Below, piece by piece: positions 1-9,040 of a DNA stretch of 64,000 bases (position 1 is the first letter of the stretch; each line of letters opens with the position of its first letter). This DNA comes from Candidatus Poribacteria bacterium (GTDB lineage Bacteria > Poribacteria > WGA-4E > WGA-3G): contig JAJDTM010000028.1 in the NCBI GenBank assembly GCA_022827185.1, positions 62,001-126,000 of the forward strand. Direction: 5' to 3'. The notes below the pieces were generated by a model. That model saw nothing but the letters and a program-made list of their open reading frames with translations, searched no databases and was not told where the DNA came from. Made by a program: the position numbers and the translations under genes.

Positions 1-921
1 AATAGAGGACGACTGATCTGTGGGGTGAACAAAGAATTGCCGGGTTTCGGTTACCTCAGTCAGGATGGGACCTGGAAAGGCTTTGACGTAGATTATGGTC
101 GGGCGATTGCTGCTGCTGTTTTGGGCGATCCGGACAAAGTTGAGTTTCGTCCGCTAAAGGCTGCTGATCGGTTTCCCGCCCTTCAGACAGGTGAAATAGA
201 TGTTTTAATCCGCAATACCACTTGGACGCTGACCCGTGATACCGACTTAGGTGCTGACTTCGCGCCGCCAACCTTTTATGACGGTCAGGGTTTTATGCTC
301 CGTAAGGATCTCGGTATAACTTCGCTCAAGGAGTTGGCAGGTGCCACTATTGGTGTCACGGCTGGTAGTACTACAGAGTTAAACCTTGCCGATACCACCC
401 GCGCTTTAGGGATCGAAGTTGAACCTATTGTTTTTGAGGAAACTGAGACGCTTTACCAGAGTTACGATCAGGGACGTTGCGATGCGGTGACAAGCGATAA
501 GTCGCAATTAGTCTCCCGCCGCCAATCACTAAAAAATCCAGATGACCATGTTATTCTTGACGTAACCATTTCAAAAGAACCATTGGGACCCGTTACCGTC
601 CACGGCGACAACAAGTGGAATGATGTGGTGAGTTGGGTTGTTTATGCCACGTTCTTTGCCGAAGAGCACGGCATTACGCAAGCTAACGTCAACACCTTTG
701 AAACAGGGAACCCCGAAATCAAGCGTTTCTTGGGTACAGCTGATGGCGCCGGTATGGGCGAAAAACTTGGTCTGCCGAAAGACTGGGCGCGTCAAGTTAT
801 TGCTGCTGTGGGTAACTATGGCGAGATTTTTGAACGTAACTTGACACCGCTGGGGCTGCCGCGTGGGGTCAACAAACCGTGGACGCAGGGCGGTCTACTC
901 TACGCGATACCGTTCCGTTAG
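1..921 (+). CDS. aapJ: Amino-acid ABC transporter substrate-binding protein (Aap type), 5' partial
   Basis: Periplasmic solute-binding protein of a general L-amino-acid importer; it captures the substrate and delivers it to the two permeases encoded next. The frame is open to the first base of the window and reads RGRLICGVNKELPGFGYL. That matches the N-terminal start of the mature AapJ-like fold, so the GTG at 25 is internal, and the true start and signal peptide lie off the window. The conserved GFDVDYGRAIAAAV and the lobe sequence GVTAGSTTELNL fit SBP family 3. About 306 residues are visible, close to full length without the signal peptide. It heads a plus-strand cluster of binding protein, permease, permease and ATPase. 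A repeat element separates it from the first permease. Confidence 0.9.
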   Translation, partial: NRGRLICGVNKELPGFGYLSQDGTWKGFDVDYGRAIAAAVLGDPDKVEFRPLKAADRFPALQTGEIDVLIRNTTWTLTRDTDLGADFAPPTFYDGQGFMLRKDLGITSLKELAGATIGVTAGSTTELNLADTTRALGIEVEPIVFEETETLYQSYDQGRCDAVTSDKSQLVSRRQSLKNPDDHVILDVTISKEPLGPVTVHGDNKWNDVVSWVVYATFFAEEHGITQANVNTFETGNPEIKRFLGTADGAGMGEKLGLPKDWARQVIAAVGNYGEIFERNLTPLGLPRGVNKPWTQGGLLYAIPFR

Positions 922-1242
922 GTAGCCTCCGTGCGTGCGCATTACACACCAATGACAGGCTGCACGTTTTGTATTGCTGCAGAGCGAGGCACTGTGCCTT
1001 GCTACTGCAGCAAGTCTTGCAGAGCGTCAACTGAATATATATAACAGATAGGACTTACGGAAATTTAGCACGCGATAATAGATTTTTTAGTTTTAAACCC
1101 CCTAAATCCCCCTTATCAGGGGGAATTTAAGAAGAAATGCGTACAAGTCCTAACAGAGTTAACGATAAATAACGTTGCTTCGATATACCTAAAACCACGA
1201 GATTTAAGGGGCGTTTCCTAATGAAGTTTCGACAGTAAAAAT
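922..1242. other. Intergenic gap with repeats, no gene
   Basis: No coding signal is seen. The gap holds a C/G-rich imperfect hairpin near 975-1012 (two TTGCTGCAG-like arms around GAGGCACTGTGCCT) and the repeat element at 1050-1151. An A/T-rich stretch then leads to the next start. Confidence 0.6.
1050..1151 (+). repeat. MITE-like element, copy 1 (C-rich hairpin family)
   Basis: The ends are inverted (AGGACTTACG at the left, GTACAAGTCCT at the right). The centre carries the family core ACCCCCTAAAT followed by the hairpin CCCCCTTATCAGGGGG. Four more copies lie at 12109, 15148, 39335 and 58443, all in the same orientation. No transposase is encoded, so it would be non-autonomous if mobile. Confidence 0.75.
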
Positions 1243-2427
1243 ATGGAAAATAATTCACCTACAGCTGCATCGGGAAAAATCCCCTTTTGGCGAGATGTCC
1301 GAGTTTTGGGGGGCTTGTTTCAGGTTGTCTTCCTGCTCGGTGTGATTCTGTTGTTAGCCATTCTTTACACAAACATGTTAAGCGGACTCGACAGTCTTGG
1401 GCTGGCACTGAACTTCAATTTTCTTCAGGACGAAGCTGGGTTTGACATTTCAGAGGGCATCTCTTATGATCCTTCGGATACCTATTTGAAGGCGTTCTGG
1501 GTTGGGGTTCTGAACACTCTCAAAGTTAGTATCATAGGGATTGTCTGTGCAACACTTATCGGACTCCTTTTCGGCATCGCTCGCTTGTCAAGCAACTGGT
1601 TAATCCGAACGATAGCAGCTGCTTATGTGGAATGTTTCCGTAACATTCCGCTTCTTCTCCAGATTATATTTTGGTATACTGCCGTAGTCGCACAACTTCC
1701 GAATGTCAGGGAGAGTCTTTCACTTTTCGGAGGTGTGTTCATCAATAACCGAGGGGTATACCTCCCTTCGCCTGAACCGACTTCAAGTCTGACAATTTGG
1801 CTATGGTTCCTCGGTGCGGGTTTACTCCTTGCTGTGTTTCTCTATATTATGCGGTGGCGGCAACTTCAGCAGTTGGATCGTCCCGGTTTTCGTGCGAAGT
1901 GGGCACTGCCTGCGTTCCTTATCGTTGCGCTCTGTGGATGGTTTTTGACCCCGGGTAGACCCTTTACGCTGGATTTACCAGCACTGCAAGGCTTCAACTA
2001 TCAAGGCGGAATGCGTTTTACACCGGAGTTTTTTGCACTTTTAGTTGGGCTCTCCATATATACAAGCGCGTTTATTGCCGAAATCGTGAGAAGCGGTATC
2101 CAATCAGTTGTCAAGGGACAACGGGAAGCTGCAAGAGCCGTCGGTTTAAAGGAGGGGCAGACCTTACGCTTGGTCGTTCTCCCGCAGGCTATTCCTATTA
2201 TCGTGCCGCCGCTTACAAGTCAGTACCTGAACCTCGCGAAAAATTCAAGTTTAGCAGTCGCAATCGCTTTCCCCGATCTGGTGAGTGTGGGAAATACTAT
2301 GTTGACTCAGACGGGACAAGCAATTCCCGTTATCGCGATGATTATGGTAAGTTATCTAATCATGAGTTTAACGACATCAGCCGCCATGAATTGGTATAAC
2401 CGTTGGATTACCCGCATTGGTCGATGA
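1243..2427 (+). CDS. aapQ: Amino-acid ABC transporter permease (AapQ-like)
   Basis: Inner-membrane subunit of the Aap amino-acid importer. It has an N-terminal membrane segment near residues 28-48, then several further hydrophobic helices. Near residue 295 it carries the EAA loop motif (EAARAVGL...LPQA), which docks on the ATPase. The length of 394 residues, with a long insertion between helices 1 and 2, is typical of AapQ rather than of short HisM-type permeases. The ATG at 1243 lacks a strong Shine-Dalgarno sequence, but the N-terminus matches family expectations. The second permease follows 61 bases downstream and probably forms a heterodimer with it. Confidence 0.92.
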   Translation: MENNSPTAASGKIPFWRDVRVLGGLFQVVFLLGVILLLAILYTNMLSGLDSLGLALNFNFLQDEAGFDISEGISYDPSDTYLKAFWVGVLNTLKVSIIGIVCATLIGLLFGIARLSSNWLIRTIAAAYVECFRNIPLLLQIIFWYTAVVAQLPNVRESLSLFGGVFINNRGVYLPSPEPTSSLTIWLWFLGAGLLLAVFLYIMRWRQLQQLDRPGFRAKWALPAFLIVALCGWFLTPGRPFTLDLPALQGFNYQGGMRFTPEFFALLVGLSIYTSAFIAEIVRSGIQSVVKGQREAARAVGLKEGQTLRLVVLPQAIPIIVPPLTSQYLNLAKNSSLAVAIAFPDLVSVGNTMLTQTGQAIPVIAMIMVSYLIMSLTTSAAMNWYNRWITRIGR

Positions 2428-2488
2428 GAGCGGGATAGTTTTCAGTTTATTTAGTAACTGATAACCCATTAGGAAGGCATATTACACA

Positions 2489-3676
2489 GTGGAAGAACAA
2501 GAACTCACGCAAGAAATTAAACCTCCGGTTAGCACAAAGGGGCCTGGGCGATGGCTTAAGGATAACCTATTTAACACTTGGTACAACACGCTCTTGACCT
2601 GTTTGGCACTTGTGTTCTTATTTTTTGCTTTTAAAGGGTTTCTGACATGGGCGTTCACCGAGGCGGAATGGGGTGTGATCCCAGCGAATTTTCGGCTCTT
2701 TATGGTCGGGTCTTATCCCCAAGAACAGATATGGCGCGTATGGACCGTGATTTATATCTTAAGTGTGCTTATGGGTTTGAGTGCTGGGCTCTGGGGCGGT
2801 TTGGTACTCCGATTTGCTGTTGTTCTCAGTGGTGTTTGGTTTATCAGCGCGCTTCTCCCTTTTGGTTTTGAACTCTCAACACGGGGATGGTGTTTAGGCG
2901 CGATCGCTATGATAGCGGTTTCGTTTTTCCTTGGACGTGACAGAACAGGTTTGCGATCTTGGATTTTGGGGGGGTGGATACTCTCTTTCCCCGTAATCAT
3001 GGGGGTGTTACGTGGGTTCGGGGAAAATGGCGTTCTGACGAGCCGTTGGGGTGGACTGCTTCTCACATTGATCTTAGCGATCTCAGGTATCGTCGTTTCT
3101 TTCCCGCTTGGCGTATTTTTAGCACTCTGTCGCCAGAGCAGGCTTCCTGTTATTCGATGGGTTTCAACGACTTACATTGAGATGGTTCGCGGGGTGCCGT
3201 TGATAACAATCCTATTCATGGGCAACGTCCTCATACCGATATTCATGCCGGGTTTTGATATTAACCAAGTTTTACGGATGATACTCTGCCTAATCTTCTT
3301 TTCCGCTGCTTACATGGCAGAAAATGTTCGTGGCGGGCTTCAAGGAGTACCAAGGGGACAACATGAAGCTGCGCAAGCCGTAGGACTTAACTATGTACAG
3401 ACGACGTTATTTATCGTCTTACCGCAAGCCCTTCGATCCGTCATTCCAGCGATTGTTGGACAATTCATTGCGTTGTTTAAGGACACATCCCTTGTCTCTG
3501 TCATTGGACTCATTGACCTCTTGGGTGTCGCGAGAAGCATTCTTGCCAATCAGGACTGGCTCGGACTGCAAGCGGAGGTCTATCTGTTCGTCGCATTTAT
3601 CTATTTTGTTTTTTGTTATGCGATGTCCTATGCCAGCCAGGACATTGAGACAGATTTGGGCGTTGGAAAGCACTAA
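2489..3676 (+). CDS. aapM: Amino-acid ABC transporter permease (AapM-like)
   Basis: Second membrane subunit of the importer, 395 residues, starting with GTG after the AGGAAGG ribosome site at 2471-2477. It has multiple transmembrane helices and the EAA motif EAAQAVGL near residue 293, followed by LPQALRSVIPAIVGQF, the coupling-loop signature of polar amino-acid permeases. The first half holds extra membrane segments, as in AapM proteins. It lies between aapQ and the ATPase gene, all on the plus strand, and is presumably co-transcribed with them. Confidence 0.92.
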   Translation: MEEQELTQEIKPPVSTKGPGRWLKDNLFNTWYNTLLTCLALVFLFFAFKGFLTWAFTEAEWGVIPANFRLFMVGSYPQEQIWRVWTVIYILSVLMGLSAGLWGGLVLRFAVVLSGVWFISALLPFGFELSTRGWCLGAIAMIAVSFFLGRDRTGLRSWILGGWILSFPVIMGVLRGFGENGVLTSRWGGLLLTLILAISGIVVSFPLGVFLALCRQSRLPVIRWVSTTYIEMVRGVPLITILFMGNVLIPIFMPGFDINQVLRMILCLIFFSAAYMAENVRGGLQGVPRGQHEAAQAVGLNYVQTTLFIVLPQALRSVIPAIVGQFIALFKDTSLVSVIGLIDLLGVARSILANQDWLGLQAEVYLFVAFIYFVFCYAMSYASQDIETDLGVGKH

Positions 3677-3690
3677 AACTTGTGGAATAA

Positions 3691-3716
3691 GGGCGAGGTG
3701 ACCTCGCCCCTACGAG
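3691..3716. repeat. Short palindromic repeat (GGGCGAGG type)
   Basis: The arms GGGCGAGGT and ACCTCGCCC form a hairpin followed by CTACGAG. The same unit occurs inverted at 16476-16502. Both copies are intergenic. This is a dispersed small palindrome; there is no T-run to call it a terminator. Confidence 0.65.
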
Positions 3717-3735
3717 AATATTTAGGAAGGGAAAA

Positions 3736-4497
3736 ATGGCAGCACAAGAAAACGCGTTGAACGATCCGATTATTATGTGTGAAGATGTACATAAATGGTT
3801 CGACGATTTCCATGTCCTCAAAGGGATTACGACCTCGTTCCAAAAAGGCGAAAGGGCGGTGATATGCGGTCCTTCAGGGTCAGGTAAATCCACGTTTATT
3901 CGGACGCTGAACCGTCTGGAGGAGCATCAGCGCGGCACGATTATCATTGATGGGGTGGAACTCACCGATGATCTTCGTAATATCAATCTTATCCGTCAGG
4001 AAGTCGGTATGGTGTTCCAACAGTTCAACCTGTTTCCACACCTGACGAACTTGGAAAATATCACCTTAGGTCCGATCCGGGTCAGAAAGTTGACGAAAAC
4101 TGAGGCAGAAGAGGTCGCTTTATCGCTTTTAGAACGGGTGGATATTGCGGATCAGGCGTACAAGTATCCCGCAGAAATATCGGGCGGACAGCAGCAGCGT
4201 GTTGCGATCGCACGAGCGTTGGCGATGGAGCCGAAGATAATGCTCTTTGATGAACCGACAAGTGCCCTTGACCCCGAAATGATCTCAGAAGTGTTAGATG
4301 TGATGCGTGAACTTGCACATTCTGGTATGACAATGCTGGTTGTTACGCATGAGATGGGATTTGCACGAGAGGTGGCTGATCGGATCATGTTCTTCGATGA
4401 GGGTGTCGTCATAGAGGAGGCAGCACCTGCAGATTTCTTTGATAACCCACAGCACGAACGCACGAAACTTTTCATCTCACAGACGCTGCAACATTAG
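3736..4497 (+). CDS. aapP: Amino-acid ABC transporter ATP-binding protein (AapP/GlnQ-like)
   Basis: Cytoplasmic ATPase that drives the importer. The Walker A motif GPSGSGKST is at residues 45-53, the Q-loop reads [10 protein letters not shown], the ABC signature [10 protein letters not shown] is near residue 150, and Walker B (IMLFDEP) is near 170, followed by the switch histidine in VVTHEM. The 253-residue length is standard. The start follows AGGAAGGG at 3724-3731. It closes the importer operon. Its stop codon overlaps the end of a small minus-strand gene at 4494-4640. Confidence 0.95.
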   Translation: MAAQENALNDPIIMCEDVHKWFDDFHVLKGITTSFQKGERAVICGPSGSGKSTFIRTLNRLEEHQRGTIIIDGVELTDDLRNINLIRQEVGMVFQQFNLFPHLTNLENITLGPIRVRKLTKTEAEEVALSLLERVDIADQAYKYPAEISGGQQQRVAIARALAMEPKIMLFDEPTSALDPEMISEVLDVMRELAHSGMTMLVVTHEMGFAREVADRIMFFDEGVVIEEAAPADFFDNPQHERTKLFISQTLQH

Positions 4498-4640
4498 GGA
4501 TATATTGCAAATAGGTCCGTTTTGTTGAGTCGCAGCAAGATATGGGGCGTTAATTCAATGTCTGTTGCCTGTTCACCTGGGGCAAACGAGACGTATAACG
4601 TATCACTTATTTCATCGTAGTTAGAAACTGGTTGCGTCAT
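4494..4640 (-). CDS. Small DUF2283-like protein, probably C-terminally truncated
   Basis: This 48-residue reading frame is absent from usual ORF lists because of its size. It starts at ATG 4640 and reads [19 protein letters not shown], followed by [11 protein letters not shown] and [16 protein letters not shown]. The pattern of YDxxSDTLYVxF, a short acidic stretch and then a hydrophobic strand resembles DUF2283, a small beta-rich family of unknown function. Family members usually run 60-70 residues, so the C-terminal strand seems to be missing. The end overlaps the stop of the ABC ATPase gene converging from the plus strand. The upstream ribosome site is weak. It could be a remnant. Confidence 0.55.
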   Translation of the reverse strand: MTQPVSNYDEISDTLYVSFAPGEQATDIELTPHILLRLNKTDLFAIYP

Positions 4641-4791
4641 AATTTTTTACCCAATCCTTTTCGTTTTTATTATACCATGCAAATCAGTGAAAGCAAAATA
4701 TGATTTTTCATAGGGTGAACGCGGCAAATTCTATAACCCAAAAGCTGTTTTTAATATTTCTACTCCTCACGGAAAAGATGTAGGACCAAAG

Positions 4792-5550
4792 ATGCGGTTA
4801 AATAACAAAATTGCTATTGTTACAGGAGCAGGACGCGGTATCGGCAAAGCGGTGGCTCTTCGGTTTGCCGAGGAAGGTGCTAAAGTCGTCGTTGATGACG
4901 TGAATGATGCCAACGGTGCTGAAACTGTTGCTGCGATTACTGATGCAAGCGGCGAGGCGATGTTCGTCAATGCAGATGTCTCCAATGCTGCGGATGCTGA
5001 GAGGCTTATTGCTGAGGCTACTGATGCCTATGGCACAGTTGACATTTTGGTGAACAACGCCATCTGTTCGACAGCCGATGTGCTGAACAACAATTGGGAA
5101 GCGAACTTAGCGGTCGCGCTCCGAGGTACCAGCCACTGTTCGGATGTGGTTATCCCTGTGATGCGACAAGGTGGCGGTGGTAGTATTGTTAATGTCGCCT
5201 CTGTCAACGGACTCATCGGGTTGCAGGGGATCCACGCCTATTCTGCTGCGAAAGGCGGCGTTATCGCACTGACCCGCTCCATAGCAGTCGCACACGGTAA
5301 AGACAATATACGTGTCAACTGTATCTGTCCCGGAACGATTCAGACCGAAGTCTGGGAGCCGATGATTGAACGAAACCCGCAAATCTTGGATGAAATCACG
5401 CCGTGGTATCCGTTAGGACGGATCGGACAACCTGTTGATATTGCGAATGCTGCACTTTTCCTCGCTTCTGATGAAGCCGGTTTTGCGACGGGTGCGGTCT
5501 TTGTCATTGATGGTGGGTTGACAGCGGGCAATCACCAATTTCCAATCTAA
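4792..5550 (+). CDS. SDR family oxidoreductase
   Basis: NAD(P)-dependent short-chain dehydrogenase, 252 residues, cytosolic. The cofactor motif TGAGRGIG is at residues 11-18. DDV after the second strand points to NAD(H), because an acidic residue binds the ribose. NNAI takes the place of the NNAG motif, the catalytic serine is in NVASVNG, and YSAAKG near residue 150 supplies Tyr and Lys. The C-terminal VIDGGLT is the usual SDR ending. The substrate cannot be told from sequence; it could be a sugar or polyol dehydrogenase or a ketoacyl reductase. A well-placed GGAGG for the following gene lies just after its stop. Confidence 0.9.
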   Translation: MRLNNKIAIVTGAGRGIGKAVALRFAEEGAKVVVDDVNDANGAETVAAITDASGEAMFVNADVSNAADAERLIAEATDAYGTVDILVNNAICSTADVLNNNWEANLAVALRGTSHCSDVVIPVMRQGGGGSIVNVASVNGLIGLQGIHAYSAAKGGVIALTRSIAVAHGKDNIRVNCICPGTIQTEVWEPMIERNPQILDEITPWYPLGRIGQPVDIANAALFLASDEAGFATGAVFVIDGGLTAGNHQFPI

Positions 5551-5576
5551 CGGTTAGTAGGAAAGGAGGAAAACAG

Positions 5577-6199
5577 ATGACATCTACGGATTTCACATCC
5601 ATTGCAGAGGTGCAGGAAACCTTTGACATCAAGTATGCTGAAGAAGAATACATCCGATACGATGTTGATATTGAACCTTCCGCGGCGTTTTTGGAGGAGT
5701 TCGCGTTTAGCCAGCAATATATTGACGTGTTTGCGTCAGAAACGTCCCGTTGTGAGAATGTTATCTATCCGATCCTCAGGGACGTTTACAAAAAATATGC
5801 TGACCGTTTTTCGCTGTGGAGCCATAAATCTATTGCTTACGACGCGCAACTCAGTGGTACCCCGGACTACCTCATTTCAACAAAATCAGCGTTGGGAAAA
5901 ACGGTGCTTGGAACCCCTATTATTGTTGTTGTTGAGGCGAAACGAAACGACTTCATAGCAGGCTGGGCGCAGTGTTTGGTGGAACTCGTTGCCATCCAGC
6001 GGATCAATGATGACGCTTTGCAGCCTGTTTATGGTATTGTAACAGATGGTGAGATGTGGCATTTGGCAAGTTAGCTGAGGACCTATTTACGCGAAACACG
6101 TCTCCTCTCGCTATCGGCGAGTTGCGGAAGGTATTTGGGGCGATTGGACATTTAATGCAAGCCAATTTACCTGAAACCACAGAGCCATACGAACATTAA
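5577..6199 (+). pseudogene. PD-(D/E)XK nuclease-like protein, interrupted by a frameshift
   Basis: The start follows GGAAAGGAGG at 5560-5569. The protein reads GTPDYLI, then VVVEAKRNDF about 40 residues later, which fits the D...ExK core of restriction-type nuclease folds. The frame ends at a TAG at 6072. In the next frame, coding continues without a gap as KLAEDLFTRN and runs to a TAA at 6199. Adding one T to the run at 6062-6064 would restore H-F-G-K-L, a usual sequence at this point in this protein type. So the gene is either truly frameshifted or the run was miscounted in assembly. The intact product would have about 207 residues. Function beyond a nuclease-like fold is not known. Confidence 0.7.
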
Positions 6200-6218
6200 A
6201 TTCACACGGAGAAATAGA

Positions 6219-7070
6219 ATGGTAACACAAGAACAGATTGATTTTTTTCAGGAAAATGGGTATGTCAAGTTTGGTAGGGTTTTAGATAGCGATGGCGTGG
6301 AAGCGATGCGCGCAGGGTTGGATGCTGTTATTGACCTGGAACTCACCGAAGGTGACGATTCATCCCCAGAATTCAAGTACGGACACGATCGCAAGCAGGA
6401 TCGTCTCAATCGCGGCAGTGGTCACCCGCGGGCGATTCATCAATACGTGAACATGTGGAAACGTGAATCCAGTTACGAGGCAGCTATACATAATCCCTTA
6501 ATTGCCGGAACAGCGCGAGCATTATTGGATACGCCCGAAGTGCGTCTCTGGCACGATCAGATTATTTCCAAACCGCCGCACGATAATGGGCATTTTGGTT
6601 TTCATCACGATTTCTTTTTCTGGCCCCTGAGTCCGCCAAACATTGTGAGCTGCTGGCTCGCGCTTGATGATGCGACAGTCGATAGCGGTTGCATGCACGT
6701 TATGCCGAAAAGTCACAAAGATGAACAGTTCTCGGTTGAAGCGAGAGCTGCATTCAATGCGAAATCCGCAAAAGCGAACGAAGCAGGGCACGAACCGCCG
6801 CCAAACCCATGGACAGAGAGAGGGAAGTTGGACATTAGCCACGGTATCCCAGTGGAGTTGAAAGCCGGTGAGTGTATGTTCCATCACTGCCTTAACTGGC
6901 ACGGCACACCGCCGAATATTACGGACCATCAGCGTCGCGCGTTTGTGATGATTTTCATGGCGCAAGATGTCTGCTATAACAACGCGCAAGCACCGGGGCA
7001 TATCCTCGTTTCAACCATTGAGGTTCCGGACGGTGAGCCGCTCGTCGGTGATGGGTTCCCAGTAGCGTAA
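6219..7070 (+). CDS. Phytanoyl-CoA dioxygenase (PhyH) family protein
   Basis: Fe(II)/2-oxoglutarate-dependent oxygenase, 283 residues, presumably cytosolic. The metal-binding triad is visible as HHD at residues 129-131 and His228 in NWHGTPPN. An arginine follows in DHQRRAF about 11 residues later and would bind 2-oxoglutarate. The ribosome site CGGAGAA at 6208-6214 supports the start. PhyH proteins are abundant in poribacterial genomes, and their substrates in bacteria are mostly unknown. The separation from neighbours by short gaps suggests possible co-transcription with the genes upstream. Confidence 0.92.
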   Translation: MVTQEQIDFFQENGYVKFGRVLDSDGVEAMRAGLDAVIDLELTEGDDSSPEFKYGHDRKQDRLNRGSGHPRAIHQYVNMWKRESSYEAAIHNPLIAGTARALLDTPEVRLWHDQIISKPPHDNGHFGFHHDFFFWPLSPPNIVSCWLALDDATVDSGCMHVMPKSHKDEQFSVEARAAFNAKSAKANEAGHEPPPNPWTERGKLDISHGIPVELKAGECMFHHCLNWHGTPPNITDHQRRAFVMIFMAQDVCYNNAQAPGHILVSTIEVPDGEPLVGDGFPVA

Positions 7071-7114
7071 ACGCTGCACGGCTTGAGTCGGGGTAACAGG
7101 GCAAGGATAATAAT

Positions 7115-8368
7115 ATGAAAGATTCAACGTTTATCACAAGGGTTTTTCTAAAAAACTATAAGAGTATCGCCGCATGTGATGTGCAGCTGGGCCCGTTGAC
7201 GTTTCTTGTAGGACGTAACGGATCGGGCAAAAGCAATTTTTTGGATGCGCTGCGATTTGTTGCTGATGCGTTGAATACATCGTTGGACCACGCGATACGG
7301 GATCGAGGGGGAATTGACGGTGTCCGTCGGCGTTCGCGTGGGCATCCAAACCATTTCAGCATTCGTCTTAGTTTTGCTTTACCTGAAGGGGCTACCGGAT
7401 ACTATGCCTTCCGCATCGGCACTCGTTCACCTGGAGGCTACAAGGTTCAGACTGAAGAGTGTAAAATACAGCATGAGTTTCTCGGACCAGAGGAATACTT
7501 TCGGGTTGATAACGGAACTGTGACAAATACAAGTATGAAGGTAGCACCAGCTGCTGCAACCGATCGACTCTACTTGGTAAATGCTTCTGGGCTGCCTGAA
7601 TTTCGCCCAGTCTACGAAGCCTTTTCTCAGATGGGATTTTACAATCTCAACCCGGATAAAATTCGGGAACTCCAAGATCCGGATCCTGGAGACGTGCTTA
7701 TGCGTGATGGTGGTAATCTTACAAGTGTGCTCACTCAACTTGCCCCGACTGTGAAAAGAGATATTGAGGAATATTTAGCGACCATTGTGCCTGGTATTCG
7801 TAGTGTAGATGTCAAAGATTTTGGCCCCAAGGAAACATTAGAATTTAGACAGAATGTTACAGGAGACACGCACCCGTGGCGATTTCTCGCTAATAATATG
7901 TCTGATGGTACGCTCCGCGCCTTAGGAATTCTGGTGGCACTATTTCAGGGAGGTTACGACACGCAAAAACGCGTGCCGCTCGTGGGAATTGAGGAGCCAG
8001 AAATCGCACTTCATCCGGCAGCAGCAGGAGTCTTGCTTGATGCTCTTCGGGACGGTGCCCACAAGACACAGGTGATTACCACCAGTCATAGTCCGGACCT
8101 CCTTGAAGATAAACACTTGGATGTGGATTCAATCCTCGCGGTTGAAGCGTATGATGGGAATACGGTAATTGCCCTTATTGACGAAGTTAGCAGGTCTGTT
8201 GTGCGCGATAAACTGTTTACAATAGGAGAACTCTTACGCCAAGATCAATTGCAACCTGATCCAAATCAAGCATCCGTGGCTCACGCTAAAAAGGTAGTCC
8301 AGCTTAAGCTGTTTGATTCCAAGAAGATAAACTCTGCTGAAACCAAGAATGAAGGAATGTATGAATGA
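7115..8368 (+). CDS. AAA family ATPase (RecF/OLD-like), first gene of a two-gene unit
   Basis: SMC/ABC-type ATPase of the AAA_21 class, 417 residues. The N-terminal beta strand plus FLKNYKSI is followed by Walker A GRNGSGKS at residues 33-40. LVGIEEPEIALHP near residue 290 is the Walker B with the catalytic glutamate, and TTSHSPDLL carries the switch histidine. A degenerate signature region NMSDGTLRALG precedes Walker B. The stop overlaps the start of the next gene by 4 bases (ATGA), so the two are translationally coupled. ATPases of this class coupled to small Toprim-like proteins occur in anti-phage systems such as OLD/Gabija and PARIS. A defence role here is an inference. Confidence 0.88.
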   Translation: MKDSTFITRVFLKNYKSIAACDVQLGPLTFLVGRNGSGKSNFLDALRFVADALNTSLDHAIRDRGGIDGVRRRSRGHPNHFSIRLSFALPEGATGYYAFRIGTRSPGGYKVQTEECKIQHEFLGPEEYFRVDNGTVTNTSMKVAPAAATDRLYLVNASGLPEFRPVYEAFSQMGFYNLNPDKIRELQDPDPGDVLMRDGGNLTSVLTQLAPTVKRDIEEYLATIVPGIRSVDVKDFGPKETLEFRQNVTGDTHPWRFLANNMSDGTLRALGILVALFQGGYDTQKRVPLVGIEEPEIALHPAAAGVLLDALRDGAHKTQVITTSHSPDLLEDKHLDVDSILAVEAYDGNTVIALIDEVSRSVVRDKLFTIGELLRQDQLQPDPNQASVAHAKKVVQLKLFDSKKINSAETKNEGMYE

Positions 8369-8973
8369 CAATCAAAATCGGTTGTATTGTTGAGGGGCAT
8401 AGTGAGGTGGAAACTGTACCTATTTTAATTCGACGTATTGCTTCGGATCTTTATCCAGAACTACCGATTGTTATAGAACGTCCGATCCGAGTTCCTAGAA
8501 ATCTGGTTGTCAAAGCGAATGAACTTGAGCGAAGGATCGAATTAGCAGTGCAAAGGATTGGGGGGCAAGGTGCTATATTTATCATCCTTGACAGCGATGA
8601 TAAGTGTCCGGCAAAACTGGGACCGGCACTACTTCATCGGGTTTCACAAGTTTTTCATAATATGCCCATTGCCGTTGTCCTTGCGAAACATGAATTTGAA
8701 GCATGGTTTCTTGCCTCGGCCGAGTCACTTCGGGGGCGGAGAGGATTAAGAGACGATCTTAATTCCCCAGACAAGCCAGAGGCGATCCGTGGGGCAAAGG
8801 AGTGGTTAAGCCAGCGGATGAAAGCTGGCAGAACATACCGTGAAACGCAGGACCAACCTGCACTCGCAGCACTTTTTGATATAGAACAAGCTCGTCAAGC
8901 CGATTCGTTTGATAAATGCTATCGCGATATAGTGCGTCTCCTTGAAGAATTGCAAAAAGCAGCGATTCAATAA
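8365..8973 (+). CDS. DUF4276 family protein, Toprim-like partner of the upstream ATPase
   Basis: Protein of 202 residues. The first strand reads IGCIVEGHSE, with Glu10 in the position of the Toprim glutamate. FIILDSDD, with Asp76, Asp78 and Asp79, matches the Toprim DxD metal motif. KHEFEAWF near residue 109 is the best-known DUF4276 signature. The ATG overlaps the ATPase stop. The family is generally paired with AAA ATPases of this kind. A likely role is a metal-dependent nuclease or nucleotide-processing effector gated by the ATPase; that role is inferred. The C-terminal half is mostly helical and basic. Confidence 0.82.
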   Translation: MTIKIGCIVEGHSEVETVPILIRRIASDLYPELPIVIERPIRVPRNLVVKANELERRIELAVQRIGGQGAIFIILDSDDKCPAKLGPALLHRVSQVFHNMPIAVVLAKHEFEAWFLASAESLRGRRGLRDDLNSPDKPEAIRGAKEWLSQRMKAGRTYRETQDQPALAALFDIEQARQADSFDKCYRDIVRLLEELQKAAIQ

Positions 8974-9040
8974 GTGAGTAAATATAAGAAAAGAAATATA
9001 GTCTATTATACAAACATCACCCATGGAACGGAGGCATAAT

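Noticed and set aside
6072..6074. Recoding at the stop of the nuclease-like gene
   Set aside because: The stop is TAG, the continuation is in another frame, and no slippery sequence or hairpin is visible; a simple frameshift is the better account.
9023..9040. Earlier ATG for the first sulfatase
   Set aside because: The ribosome site CGGAGG lies between this ATG and the one at 9041, which fits sulfatase N-termini.
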